From positions 1 to 30,258 of IMG/VR virus record IMGVR_UViG_3300003177_000013: a stretch of DNA of 30,258 nt. One strand, 5' to 3'. The notes beneath the pieces are model-generated. The model searched no databases, was not told the origin of the DNA, and saw only the letters and a program-made list of their open reading frames with translations. The position numbers and the translations under genes are program-made. Shown piece after piece: positions 14,551 through 21,915 of the stretch. The stretch's first letter is position 1. Every line of letters begins with the position of its first letter. The stretch comes from a virus.

Positions 14551-15759
14551 ATGAGAAGCAAATTCAAACGAAAATATAATTTAGTTAGTCTTGTGAAATC
14601 TAAAAAGATATCAGTACCAAAAGAAATCATACAAGATGAACGAACTCAGATTATATATGTTTCTATTGAAGATATCAATAAAATTTTAGTAAACGAAACA
14701 GATAGATTAGGTAGACCATATAAGAAAAGAACTTTAAGAAATCTATTAAATACAAAATATATGAAAGAAAATCTTAAAGAACTTCCGACTCTTTCACAAT
14801 TTAGAGAACTTAAAAAGATAGTTTATCTTGAAAGATATGGGTTTTTATACAATAAAAAACTTCTTTGTGATTTAATTCTTGCTGGTGTGAATGATAGATA
14901 CATTTTAAGATTGTCTATTTTGAGTAATCTTAAAGCCACTGATAGCAAACTTAACTTTATTACAATATATGGATATAAACTTGGTTTAGAAAAATGGAAA
15001 GAATTAAAATCAGATAAAATTAAGGGTGATAAAAATCCTGCGTATCAACACGGTGGAAAATTTAGTCCATTCAGTACAAAATTTGTAAAATATAAAGATG
15101 ATCCAGACTCCGAAGAAAAGATCAAGTCTCTAAAGAAACAAGTATCAGATACTAGAAAAGAAAATCATTCATATAATTCAACACTGGAATATTACCTGAC
15201 TCGTGGATATTCTGAAGAAGAAGCAGAAAAAGCTTTAAGTAAACGTCAATCAACTTTTTCTTTAGAAAAATGTATTCAACGATACGGTGAAGAAGAAGGA
15301 ACTAAAGTTTGGAAAGAAAGACAAGATAATTGGCAAGAAACTTTAAACTCTAAAAGCAAAGAAGAGAAAGACAGAATTCGACAAGCAAAGAGTACAGGAA
15401 GAATGTGCCAATTATTCAATAGCGATGAAAGTGTGAAATATATAGATGGTGTGGTTTATTTCATAAAATTCTCACACAATGGTACTGAATTTTGGAAGAT
15501 AGGAATAACTTCTGTTGGAGTAGACAGAAGATTTAAAGAGAAAACACTATCGAAAAGATTTTCAATTGAAATGGAAGTGTTATATGAATTAAAATCTTCT
15601 TTCTACAAGTGTTTCAAAATAGAACAAAATATACTTAGAAAATATAAAGAAAAAAGAATAAATATAGATATAGAAGGATTCCAATCAACTGAATGCTTTT
15701 CAGAAGATATTTTTAAAGGAAATTATAATGAAATTGAAACTTTCAGACACGATCACTAG
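14551..15759 (+). CDS. Free-standing homing endonuclease, GIY-YIG-like (T5orf172/MUG113 type), in the intein 1 gap
   Basis: A 402-residue protein with its own start and AAAAGGA site. Residues about 295-320 read DGVVYFIKF...FWKIGITS followed by an Arg-Arg pair (VDRRF), the signature of GIY-YIG-superfamily nucleases of the T5orf172/MUG113 group, with a later Glu (FKIEQNIL). Near 158-175 is GDKNPAYQHGGKFSPFS, a segment I associate with phage homing endonucleases, and LEKCIQRYGEEEGTKVWKER (residues 233-252) is a likely DNA-binding repeat. It lies exactly between the two halves of intein 1 and overlaps the next terminase piece by 32 nt, so it is expected to spread the interruption by cutting uninterrupted terminase genes. 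The target site is not shown. Confidence 0.8.
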   Translation: MRSKFKRKYNLVSLVKSKKISVPKEIIQDERTQIIYVSIEDINKILVNETDRLGRPYKKRTLRNLLNTKYMKENLKELPTLSQFRELKKIVYLERYGFLYNKKLLCDLILAGVNDRYILRLSILSNLKATDSKLNFITIYGYKLGLEKWKELKSDKIKGDKNPAYQHGGKFSPFSTKFVKYKDDPDSEEKIKSLKKQVSDTRKENHSYNSTLEYYLTRGYSEEEAEKALSKRQSTFSLEKCIQRYGEEEGTKVWKERQDNWQETLNSKSKEEKDRIRQAKSTGRMCQLFNSDESVKYIDGVVYFIKFSHNGTEFWKIGITSVGVDRRFKEKTLSKRFSIEMEVLYELKSSFYKCFKIEQNILRKYKEKRINIDIEGFQSTECFSEDIFKGNYNEIETFRHDH

Positions 15760-16096
15760 AAAGTTTATAGAAACATATCCAGTTAAAGACAAAGAAGTCT
15801 TAACACATAATGGATATAAACCAATTAAAACTATTTCAAAGACTATTGTCTATGAAGTATATAAAGTTACTCTAGAAAATGGAATGAGCATTAAATGTGC
15901 AGATGACCATATATTGATGACTGAGGATCTCGAAGAGGTGTTTGCAAAGGATTCTCTACATAAGGTATTGAATACTGTTAATGGCAGTTCTAGGGTGATT
16001 TCTGTTATTAATACTGGTAAGTCTGAAAATATGTATGATATAGAAGTAGATTCTGAGGATCATCTATTTTATTCTGATGGAATATTGTCTCACAAT
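15728..16096 (+). other. Split intein 1, C-half (123 residues)
   Basis: It begins at its own ATG and ends with Ser-His-Asn (Asn codon 16094-16096), followed by Ser as the +1 extein residue. It contains the block-B-like and blocks F/G regions, so the break lies before block B, as in the known AceL-TerL atypical split intein. Confidence 0.88.
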
Positions 16097-16516
16097 TCAA
16101 TGGTGGCTTCTATATTCATTTTATATTCCATAGTTTTCGGGAAAGATCTTTCTGTTGGTATAGCAGCAAATAAACAAATTATGTCTATAGAAATTCTCGA
16201 AAAAGTTAAGGAAGCTTATAGAAATCTTCCTATGTGGTTACAACCAGGAGTAGAAAAATGGAATACAATTTCTATTAAATTAAGTAATGGTTGTATGATA
16301 AGAACAGCAGCAACAAGTGCTAGTGCATTTCGTGGTATGACTTTTGCATCTGAATATAAATTAGAAAGAAGTGAAGGATATGATGATATAATTCTAAGCT
16401 CTATATTATATGTTGATGAGTGTGTGGAAAAAGAGACACTTTTAACTGTTCGAAATAAAGAGAATGGTAAAATAGAAACAATCACTATTGGAGAACTAGA
16501 TGAAAGACTTTCTTGA
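15728..16516 (+). CDS. 17: Large terminase piece 2: intein 1 C-half, middle extein, intein 2 N-half
   Basis: A 262-residue protein with AAAGGA seven nt before its ATG. Residues 1-123 are the long C-half of intein 1, including a block-B-like NGMSIKCADDHILMT (51-65), with Ala instead of the usual Thr at H-3, and the C-terminal YDIEVDSEDHLFYSDGILSHN. Splicing would occur before Ser124. Residues 124-231 are the middle extein: SMVASIFILY completes the P-loop, SASAFRGMTF is conserved in gp17-type ATPases, and ILYVDE is Walker B. Residues 232-262 start with Cys232 (CVEKETLLTV) and form the 31-residue N-half of intein 2. A 17-residue insertion precedes Walker B (residues 209-225). Confidence 0.93.
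   Translation: MKLKLSDTITRKFIETYPVKDKEVLTHNGYKPIKTISKTIVYEVYKVTLENGMSIKCADDHILMTEDLEEVFAKDSLHKVLNTVNGSSRVISVINTGKSENMYDIEVDSEDHLFYSDGILSHNSMVASIFILYSIVFGKDLSVGIAANKQIMSIEILEKVKEAYRNLPMWLQPGVEKWNTISIKLSNGCMIRTAATSASAFRGMTFASEYKLERSEGYDDIILSSILYVDECVEKETLLTVRNKENGKIETITIGELDERLS
16421..16513 (+). other. Split intein 2, N-half (31 residues)
   Basis: Cys at 16421-16423 directly follows the Walker B Asp-Glu. Block A is CVEKETLLTV, with a short IGELDERLS tail and a TGA stop at 16514. The 31-residue length is close to the short N-half reported for AceL-TerL. Confidence 0.88.
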
Positions 16517-17573
16517 AAATAAAGATATAATCATTGACAATTTGCTAGAAATATCTGATGAAGAAAGAAAAATTATAGAATATGTAGAATTTATAGAGAG
16601 GAATTATGTAGAGAATAGAAAAAACAATACAGAACTTCATCATATCTTACCAAAATGTGTATTTAAAAAATACAAGAACTTAAAACACTATAAGTGGAAT
16701 GGAGTTCATTTAAGAATTTCTGATCATGTAAAAGCTCATGTGTTGTTATCAGACATTTCACCATTATTCGTGTTTCCTTGGACTCGTGTTTCTGATGGTG
16801 AACTGACATATGAAGAAATCGAAAGAATGAAAGTGAATAATAAGAAAACAATACCAGCAATTGAAATTGAAACTTCTAAAAGAGTGAGAGTACCCAGAGA
16901 AATTTATTTCAATAATAGAGACAAATACAAATATGTTTCAGATAGAAGTGGTGAAAAAAATTCTATGTTTGAAAATGGATATAGAATATCAGGAAAGAAA
17001 AACGGTCGCCATCGAGACAATTTTAAAGGAGACTTAGAAAAAATTGGCAAAAAGATAAGTAATACATATCAAAATAAGACAACAGAGGAAAAATTAAGAA
17101 TCAAAGAAAAAGAATTAGAAACAAAAAGAAAAAGAGGGTCCGATAAAATTGGTGCGAAGAAAATGAAAGAAACTAAGAAGAATTGGTCTGAAGAAAAGAG
17201 AGAGGAAATAAAAAAGAAATACTCTAAAATGCAGAAAGATATAAATGATGACCCAAAAAGACGAGAACAAAAAAGACTTAGATTACTAAACACAATGGAA
17301 AAGAAGAAAGAAGAATCGTTTTATTTATATGAGTTATTTTCAGATTGTGGTGAAGTGGTTTCGTCTTTTTTAGTCCATCAAAAGAAAGATATTAAAAAAA
17401 TACTCAGACAGAATAAAATTCCATTAAAATTTCTGTCTTTTCTTGATGAACCATTGGTTGTCATCAATGAATATAGCAGAAGTAGTGATATTTCAAGAGC
17501 AAAGAAAAATGGTTCAATCTTGTTTGAAAATTATATTTTGACTGTTAAGAAAATGGAAAGGATAAGATTTTGA
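16500..17573 (+). CDS. Free-standing HNH homing endonuclease in the intein 2 gap
   Basis: A 357-residue protein. Residues 45-82 hold the HNH motif: ELHHILPKC with His47-His48, Asn68 in KWNGVHLRIS, and DHVKAHVLL with His76 and His80. The remainder is very Lys/Arg-rich (about 150-260), suiting DNA contact, with a GEKNSMFENG stretch resembling the small DNA-binding modules of phage homing nucleases. The ATG overlaps the end of terminase piece 2 by 17 nt and has GGAG six nt upstream. Its TGA overlaps the TTG start of piece 3. It is unrelated to the GIY-YIG-like enzyme in the other gap. Confidence 0.85.
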   Translation: MKDFLENKDIIIDNLLEISDEERKIIEYVEFIERNYVENRKNNTELHHILPKCVFKKYKNLKHYKWNGVHLRISDHVKAHVLLSDISPLFVFPWTRVSDGELTYEEIERMKVNNKKTIPAIEIETSKRVRVPREIYFNNRDKYKYVSDRSGEKNSMFENGYRISGKKNGRHRDNFKGDLEKIGKKISNTYQNKTTEEKLRIKEKELETKRKRGSDKIGAKKMKETKKNWSEEKREEIKKKYSKMQKDINDDPKRREQKRLRLLNTMEKKKEESFYLYELFSDCGEVVSSFLVHQKKDIKKILRQNKIPLKFLSFLDEPLVVINEYSRSSDISRAKKNGSILFENYILTVKKMERIRF

Positions 17574-17887
17574 AAGAGAATTCTAAATATCAAGTTCTTA
17601 CGAATTCTGGATTTAAAGACTTCAAAGGCATTAAAAAGACCACACGAACAGACAATATCAAATTTTATTTCAGTGATGGCTCTGATATAATCGTCACACC
17701 AGAGCATAGATTCTTAGTGTGTAAGAATATTTTTAGGAGAGCTTGTAACATAAAAGTTGACCATAAGATAAAAGATCTTAAAGTTATAGGAAAAGAATAT
17801 AATGTTGAATGTTCAAATGAATTCTTTGATTTAATAGATGTTGATGGTGGAAATAGATATTTAACAAATGGTGTGACTTCTCATAAT
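17570..17887 (+). other. Split intein 2, C-half (106 residues)
   Basis: It ends with Ser-His-Asn (Asn codon 17885-17887) before Cys. Block B with TPEH is intact. The layout (short leading NSGF segment, block B, NGVTSHN end) closely resembles the C-half of AceL-TerL as I remember it. Confidence 0.9.
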
Positions 17888-18907
17888 TGTGCTTTTATTC
17901 CAAAGAACATCTGGGAAGGATTTAAAAAGTCTGTTATACCAACAACATCTAGTGGTAAACATGCTAGAATAATTTATACTTCAACACCTTATGGAATGAA
18001 TCATTTTCATAAAATAGTTCTTGATGCAAAGAATGGAGTAAGTGGTTTTAACTATTTATTCTTTCCTTATTATGCTCACCCAGATAGAAAAGATCCAAAA
18101 TGGAAAGAAGAAAAGATTAAGGAACTTGGTGGTGATTTAGTTACTTGGGCACAGGAATATGAATGTTCATTTTCAACAAGCTCTAGAACCCTTATCAATG
18201 GTGATGTTATTATAAAACAAGAAAGAAAACTTCCCTTAAGAGAAATGGATGGGATCAAAATATATGAAGAACCGATTGAGGGTCACTTTTATACTGCAGG
18301 TGTAGATACAGGTAAGTATTCAGATGAGGGTGATTTTAGTTCTATTCAGATTTTAGATATAACAAAACGTCCATTTAGACAAGTTGCTTCATATAGGGCA
18401 AGAGAGTTGACATATTTTGATTTAGTAGACCCAATCTATAATATTTGTAAGCTATATAATGATGCACTATTGTTTATAGAGAATAATTCTGGTGATGGTC
18501 AAAGCACGGTGGATCTATTAGCTATGAAACACGAATATGAAAATATATATGTTGAAAAACAACCAGTGTATGGATTCAGAACTACAACTTCAACTAGAAA
18601 GATTGGATTACAAAATCTTAAGAAATATACTGAAAGTGGTATGCTCAAGATTTGTGACAATGATACTTTAGAAGAGTTACAATATTTTTCATTACATAAT
18701 GGTAAATATCAAGCAACTGATGGATATTCAGATGATGCAGTTATGGCTTTAGTTGCAAGTATGTTTTTTCTTCAGGATAAGAGTTATGTAGACTCTGAAG
18801 AACTGTATGATTCAATTATTAAAAAGATATCTTCTAATGAAGACGATGAGGATGATATATTTGCATTCGGGTTTGTGTCTGATGGTTCTGGTTCAAGCTT
18901 TTTTTAA
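17570..18907 (+). CDS. 17: Large terminase piece 3: intein 2 C-half plus C-terminal extein with nuclease domain
   Basis: A 445-residue protein starting at TTG 17570, with AAAGGA seven nt upstream and a 4 nt overlap (TTGA) with the HNH gene. Residues 1-106 are the intein 2 C-half: NSGFKDFKG, block B IIVTPEHRFLV (41-50), and the end NRYLTNGVTSHN. Splicing would occur before Cys107. Residues 107-445 continue the gp17-type motor: CAFIPKNIWEGF just after Walker B, the coupling motif IIYTSTPYGMNHF (134-146), and an RNase-H-fold nuclease with GVDTGKYSDEGDFSS (Asp246), LLFIENNSG (Glu303) and GYSDDAVMAL (Asp388/389). The tail is acidic and Gly/Ser-rich. A late box overlaps its stop codon. Confidence 0.94.
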   Translation: MKENSKYQVLTNSGFKDFKGIKKTTRTDNIKFYFSDGSDIIVTPEHRFLVCKNIFRRACNIKVDHKIKDLKVIGKEYNVECSNEFFDLIDVDGGNRYLTNGVTSHNCAFIPKNIWEGFKKSVIPTTSSGKHARIIYTSTPYGMNHFHKIVLDAKNGVSGFNYLFFPYYAHPDRKDPKWKEEKIKELGGDLVTWAQEYECSFSTSSRTLINGDVIIKQERKLPLREMDGIKIYEEPIEGHFYTAGVDTGKYSDEGDFSSIQILDITKRPFRQVASYRARELTYFDLVDPIYNICKLYNDALLFIENNSGDGQSTVDLLAMKHEYENIYVEKQPVYGFRTTTSTRKIGLQNLKKYTESGMLKICDNDTLEELQYFSLHNGKYQATDGYSDDAVMALVASMFFLQDKSYVDSEELYDSIIKKISSNEDDEDDIFAFGFVSDGSGSSFF

Positions 18908-18912
18908 ATACT
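18903..18912 (+). promoter_or_regulatory. T4-type late promoter box after terminase
   Basis: TTTAAATACT overlapping the terminase stop, 23 nt before the next ATG. It would start a neck-gene transcript (102-residue gene and gp13). Confidence 0.7.
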
Positions 18913-18935
18913 AATATAAACATAAGGAAAATATT

Positions 18936-19244
18936 ATGAAGGTCAATTTACCAAAAGACACTAGAATCACTTTAAGTTGTAATTCAAGAAATTATACAAT
19001 CATTGGTGGTGAAAACTTCTATCAAGAAGATGTAATTGAAATGTATCCAAAATACTTTATTGGAGAAGAATCTGAAAAAGAAGTAGAGAAAACTGAAGAA
19101 CAGTCTGAAGAGGGCATAATTTCTAAGATGTCTAAGAAGCAATTAGATGAATATGCTGAGAAAGAATTCAATATTAAATTAGATAGACGAAAAACATTGA
19201 AGAAGATGAAAGAAGAGTTTTTATCTATGTTAGAAAAAAGCTAA
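18936..19244 (+). CDS. Small protein with HeH/SAP-like C-terminus
   Basis: A 102-residue protein. The N-terminus carries short strands (RITLSCNSRNYTIIGG), followed by a Glu-rich linker. Residues about 65-101 (KMSKKQLDEYAEKEFNIKLD, then RRKTLKKM) match the HeH/SAP/LEM-type helix-extended-loop-helix pattern found at the ends of small phage head-tail proteins. It sits between the terminase and gp13, preceded by a late box, with an AAGGAAA ribosome site. Its role is unknown. A head-decoration or joining role is possible from position. Confidence 0.6.
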   Translation: MKVNLPKDTRITLSCNSRNYTIIGGENFYQEDVIEMYPKYFIGEESEKEVEKTEEQSEEGIISKMSKKQLDEYAEKEFNIKLDRRKTLKKMKEEFLSMLEKS

Positions 19245-19253
19245 AGGATAAAT

Positions 19254-19985
19254 ATGGCACCAAATTCAAGAGATACACTAAAAGAATATATTCTTAGAAG
19301 ATTAGGGTCTGGTATATATGAAGTTGAATTGACACCTGACCAAATGGATGATATTATCAATGATACATTACAGGTTTTCGAAGAGTTTATAGATGATGGT
19401 GTCATAGAGAAGAAGCTTATAGTAAAAGTTGATCCAGGTGCTAATAATATAATTCTACCAGACCAAGTTATGGGAATTTCTGAAGTATATTATACTGAAA
19501 CAACATCTAGTACAAACTATGAAGTTGATCCATTTTCTATCAAGACGAAATTCGCTAATGTATATGACCATCTATTAACAAATGGTCAAAGTCAAGGGGA
19601 TTTAACCTACATTACAGTCATCAATATGTATTATGAAACTTTAAAGGATATTTTTAATCCAGATACTGCATTTGATTTTAACCCATATACAAAAGAGCTT
19701 TCTATTACAGAGTCTAATATTGGTGGGATTATTCTTGGGATGACTGTATTTTGGAGTTCTATTGAATCTTCTAGAGTTTATAATCATAAATTCATTAAAG
19801 AGTATGCAACTTCTCTAGCTAAAAAACAGTGGGCAAGAAACTTGAGTAAATATAGTAATGCAACTATTGTTGGTGGTATGGAATTGAATTGGCAACAATT
19901 GTATCAAGAAGCAACTGACGAGCTAGATAAATTAGAAGAAGATATGAATGATAGGTATTCGGAACCTCTTGGAATCTTTTTATAA
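19254..19985 (+). CDS. 13: Neck protein, T4 gp13-like
   Basis: A 243-residue protein (T4 gp13 is 309). The start LKEYILRRLGSGIYEVELTP followed by DQMDDIINDTLQVFEEF matches the gp13 N-terminus, where a helix is followed by an acidic Asp/Glu motif. The C-terminal half has the KQWARNLSKYSN segment and GMELNWQQLYQEATDELDKL typical of the family. In T4, gp13 and gp14 form the neck that closes the filled head and accepts the tail. It lies 9 nt after the small HeH-like gene. Confidence 0.85.
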   Translation: MAPNSRDTLKEYILRRLGSGIYEVELTPDQMDDIINDTLQVFEEFIDDGVIEKKLIVKVDPGANNIILPDQVMGISEVYYTETTSSTNYEVDPFSIKTKFANVYDHLLTNGQSQGDLTYITVINMYYETLKDIFNPDTAFDFNPYTKELSITESNIGGIILGMTVFWSSIESSRVYNHKFIKEYATSLAKKQWARNLSKYSNATIVGGMELNWQQLYQEATDELDKLEEDMNDRYSEPLGIFL

Positions 19986-19996
19986 TTTTATTCACC

Positions 19997-20006
19997 TTTA
20001 AATACT
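19997..20006 (+). promoter_or_regulatory. T4-type late promoter box before gp14
   Basis: TTTAAATACT in the 40 nt gap between gp13 and gp14, 19 nt before the ATG. An AGAAGGG ribosome site follows it. Confidence 0.7.
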
Positions 20007-20025
20007 TAAAAATAAGAAGGGTGAT

Positions 20026-20634
20026 ATGAATTTCAATTTAAAACCAACAGAGATTGGTACATATATAAATCAGTTTCATGAGTCCATAAATACATTTGGG
20101 ATAAAAGCTAAATATCTATTTTCAGAGAATATCAATAAAGATGATTTGCTTGGTGAATACGATCATGTAAAATACACTGGAAATAATGCTTTTGATGTAT
20201 ATATCAAATTTCAAGATGACAGTACATTCAATTCTGATGATCTATATTCAAATTTTGGATTACAGATGACAGATACAATAAAAATATATGTCAGTAAGAA
20301 AACATTCGAAAATCTACCAAGAATAGAACCCCAAGCAAACGATCTTATAGTTGTTGATGAAATGGATAATATATTTGAAATCACACACGTTGAAAGAGAA
20401 CTTGATGGTGTTGGGTTTTATGGCGGAAAAGAGAAGTTTATTGGTTTCCTCTTAACAACTCACTATTATAAGATAAACTCAGATTCTTTCGATGAAGAGC
20501 TATCATTAGAATTGGATGAAGTACCAAGAAACGAAACTAGAAAAGAAACAGAATCTTCAAACAACGAAAAAATTGAAAACGAATTTGATATGTTTGTAGA
20601 CAATTCAGAAAAAAGTCCATGGGGTCAATTATGA
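20026..20634 (+). CDS. 14: Neck protein, T4 gp14-like
   Basis: A 202-residue protein (T4 gp14 is 256). The family pattern is visible: YDHVKYTGNNAFDVYIKF, then NFGLQMTDTIKIYVSKKTFE (the conserved FGL...D segment), PQANDLIVVDEMDNIFEITH and a strand leading to FLLTTHYYKINSD. The C-terminal 45 residues are a charged tail. With gp13 it would form the neck. Its stop overlaps the gp15 start (ATGA). Confidence 0.85.
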   Translation: MNFNLKPTEIGTYINQFHESINTFGIKAKYLFSENINKDDLLGEYDHVKYTGNNAFDVYIKFQDDSTFNSDDLYSNFGLQMTDTIKIYVSKKTFENLPRIEPQANDLIVVDEMDNIFEITHVERELDGVGFYGGKEKFIGFLLTTHYYKINSDSFDEELSLELDEVPRNETRKETESSNNEKIENEFDMFVDNSEKSPWGQL

Positions 20635-21293
20635 GTTATTACTTTTTTGATACAACACGTAAATATATTGGAACAATGATGAGTCTATTTGATAATATAA
20701 TAGTTCAACGAACTGATGGGAATCAAGTAAAGGTTCCATTAGTGTGGGCTTCAAAACAAAGAGAAGTCATGGTAGAGGAATCTGATGGTATGAATACATC
20801 AACGGTTATTCCAAAGATGGCACTATCAATGGTTGGGATGAATTTTGATACAGTTAGAAAGACAAATAAACTGACAAGTGTTCCAATCAATATTGATGTA
20901 TCAACTTTTAAACGATCTCATCAATATAATTCTGTACCATATAATTTTGATTTCATGTTACAGATAGTCACTAAGTCAGTAAGAGATCAAAACCAAATCA
21001 TAGAACAGATTTTACCTTATTTTAACCCAAGTATTTCTTTAAACATTCATGAAATTCCAGGGAAGAAGCCTTCGAGTATAATAGTCACACTTTCTTCTGT
21101 TGATATTGCATTCGATGAAGATTTAGGTGTAGACGATGATTCTAGAATGATTAATGGAACTTTGAATTTCACTCTAAAAGGCAATCTGTATATGCCTATC
21201 AAAGACACTAAACTTGTGAAAGAGATAGAGACAAAATATGGAATAAACGAAAATGATATAGAAGATTCAACAACAATCATTGGTACATTATAG
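20631..21293 (+). CDS. 15: Tail sheath stabilizer and completion protein, T4 gp15-like
   Basis: A 220-residue protein (T4 gp15 is 272). Matching segments are YYFFDTTRKYIGTMMSLFDN at the start, VPLVWASKQREVM, IPKMALSMVGM, SVPYNFDFMLQIVTK, QIIEQILPYFNPSISLNI and the closing NGTLNFTLKGNLYMP. gp15 caps the finished tail and contacts the neck. I chose ATG 20631 because it overlaps the gp14 stop as ATGA and matches the family N-terminus. The in-frame ATG 20619 adds four residues. Confidence 0.93.
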   Translation: MSYYFFDTTRKYIGTMMSLFDNIIVQRTDGNQVKVPLVWASKQREVMVEESDGMNTSTVIPKMALSMVGMNFDTVRKTNKLTSVPINIDVSTFKRSHQYNSVPYNFDFMLQIVTKSVRDQNQIIEQILPYFNPSISLNIHEIPGKKPSSIIVTLSSVDIAFDEDLGVDDDSRMINGTLNFTLKGNLYMPIKDTKLVKEIETKYGINENDIEDSTTIIGTL

Positions 21294-21302
21294 GGAGACA
21301 TT

Positions 21303-21764
21303 ATGGGAGAGAATCCAAGTGAAAAATTAAATAGAATTTTTGACATGACAGAAGAAGTTTTGTTAGATCAAGATAAACAACTGACCACTATTGAGACTAG
21401 AGTTTTAGATGAAGATAAACACGCAGAAGAAGATGAGATTCTATCGTTTCAAACGCTGAAGACTGATTATTTTTTCATTAAAGAAACTGTAATAGAAAAT
21501 ATTCTATTAGGTAAAACTTTATTAAAAACAGTTGTAGAAAAAATGGAAGACGATGTAACAATAGATGAGAAAGCTGTGTTGACTTGTGTTGAATTGATAA
21601 AAGCAAACAATATATCATTGAAGCAACTTTCAAACATTTTCAAAGAGATTAAAGAGATAGAAAAGATGAATAGAGGTGAGCCTCTTATAAAAGGTGAAAG
21701 TGGTGGACAAACCACAAACTATTTTGTTGGAAATCTAAACGATGTACTTAAATTAAAGAAGTGA
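21303..21764 (+). CDS. 16: Small terminase subunit, T4 gp16-like
   Basis: A 153-residue protein (T4 gp16 is 164). The N-terminal acidic region is followed by the central coiled-coil oligomerisation helices (about 53-122). The family-specific end is GGQTTNYFVGNLNDVLKL, corresponding to the T4 NATVFMGSPTELM segment. It helps recognise DNA and stimulates the gp17 ATPase. In T4 gene 17 follows gene 16 directly. Here the large subunit has moved upstream of gp13 and gp16 is followed by the sheath gene. Confidence 0.82.
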   Translation: MGENPSEKLNRIFDMTEEVLLDQDKQLTTIETRVLDEDKHAEEDEILSFQTLKTDYFFIKETVIENILLGKTLLKTVVEKMEDDVTIDEKAVLTCVELIKANNISLKQLSNIFKEIKEIEKMNRGEPLIKGESGGQTTNYFVGNLNDVLKLKK

Positions 21765-21787
21765 TTTTTTGTCTTTCTTAAAATATT

Positions 21788-21797
21788 TTTAAATACT
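21788..21797 (+). promoter_or_regulatory. T4-type late promoter box for the sheath gene
   Basis: TTTAAATACT, 118 nt before the sheath ATG, much further than the usual 19-25 nt here. It gives the sheath mRNA a leader of about 110 nt. Confidence 0.65.
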
Positions 21798-21829
21798 AAT
21801 GATAAAGCCTAAAAATACATTTTAGACAT

Positions 21830-21859
21830 TATGACGTCATATTTGGGTGATTATGTACC
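21830..21859 (+). promoter_or_regulatory. Palindrome and small hairpin in the sheath leader
   Basis: TATGACGTCATA (21830-21841) is a perfect 12 bp palindrome. GGGTG...TACCC (starting near 21845) could form a short stem with one G-U pair. They lie in the long leader of the sheath gene and may stabilise the mRNA or bind a regulator. Confidence 0.35.
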
Positions 21860-21915
21860 CTGTTTTAGAACGAAAGATACTTATCTACATAATAAAATAA
21901 TATAAAGGAAATAAT

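Noticed and set aside
16352-16402. The 51 nt terminase insertion as a translational bypass element or mini-intron
   Set aside because: The reading frame stays open through it and no hop-type stop or matching take-off/landing codons were needed. A plain in-frame insertion is simpler.
14045-18907. Terminase read as a pseudogene, frameshifted gene or group I intron-containing gene
   Set aside because: Each piece has its own ribosome site and start. Borders carry intein block A Cys and SHN-Ser/Cys ends, and the exteins rejoin in frame without losing motifs, which intron or decay models do not explain.
21831-21840. ATGACGTCAT as a CRE/ATF-type transcription factor site
   Set aside because: That factor family is eukaryotic. 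In a phage leader the palindrome can only be noted as a symmetric site.
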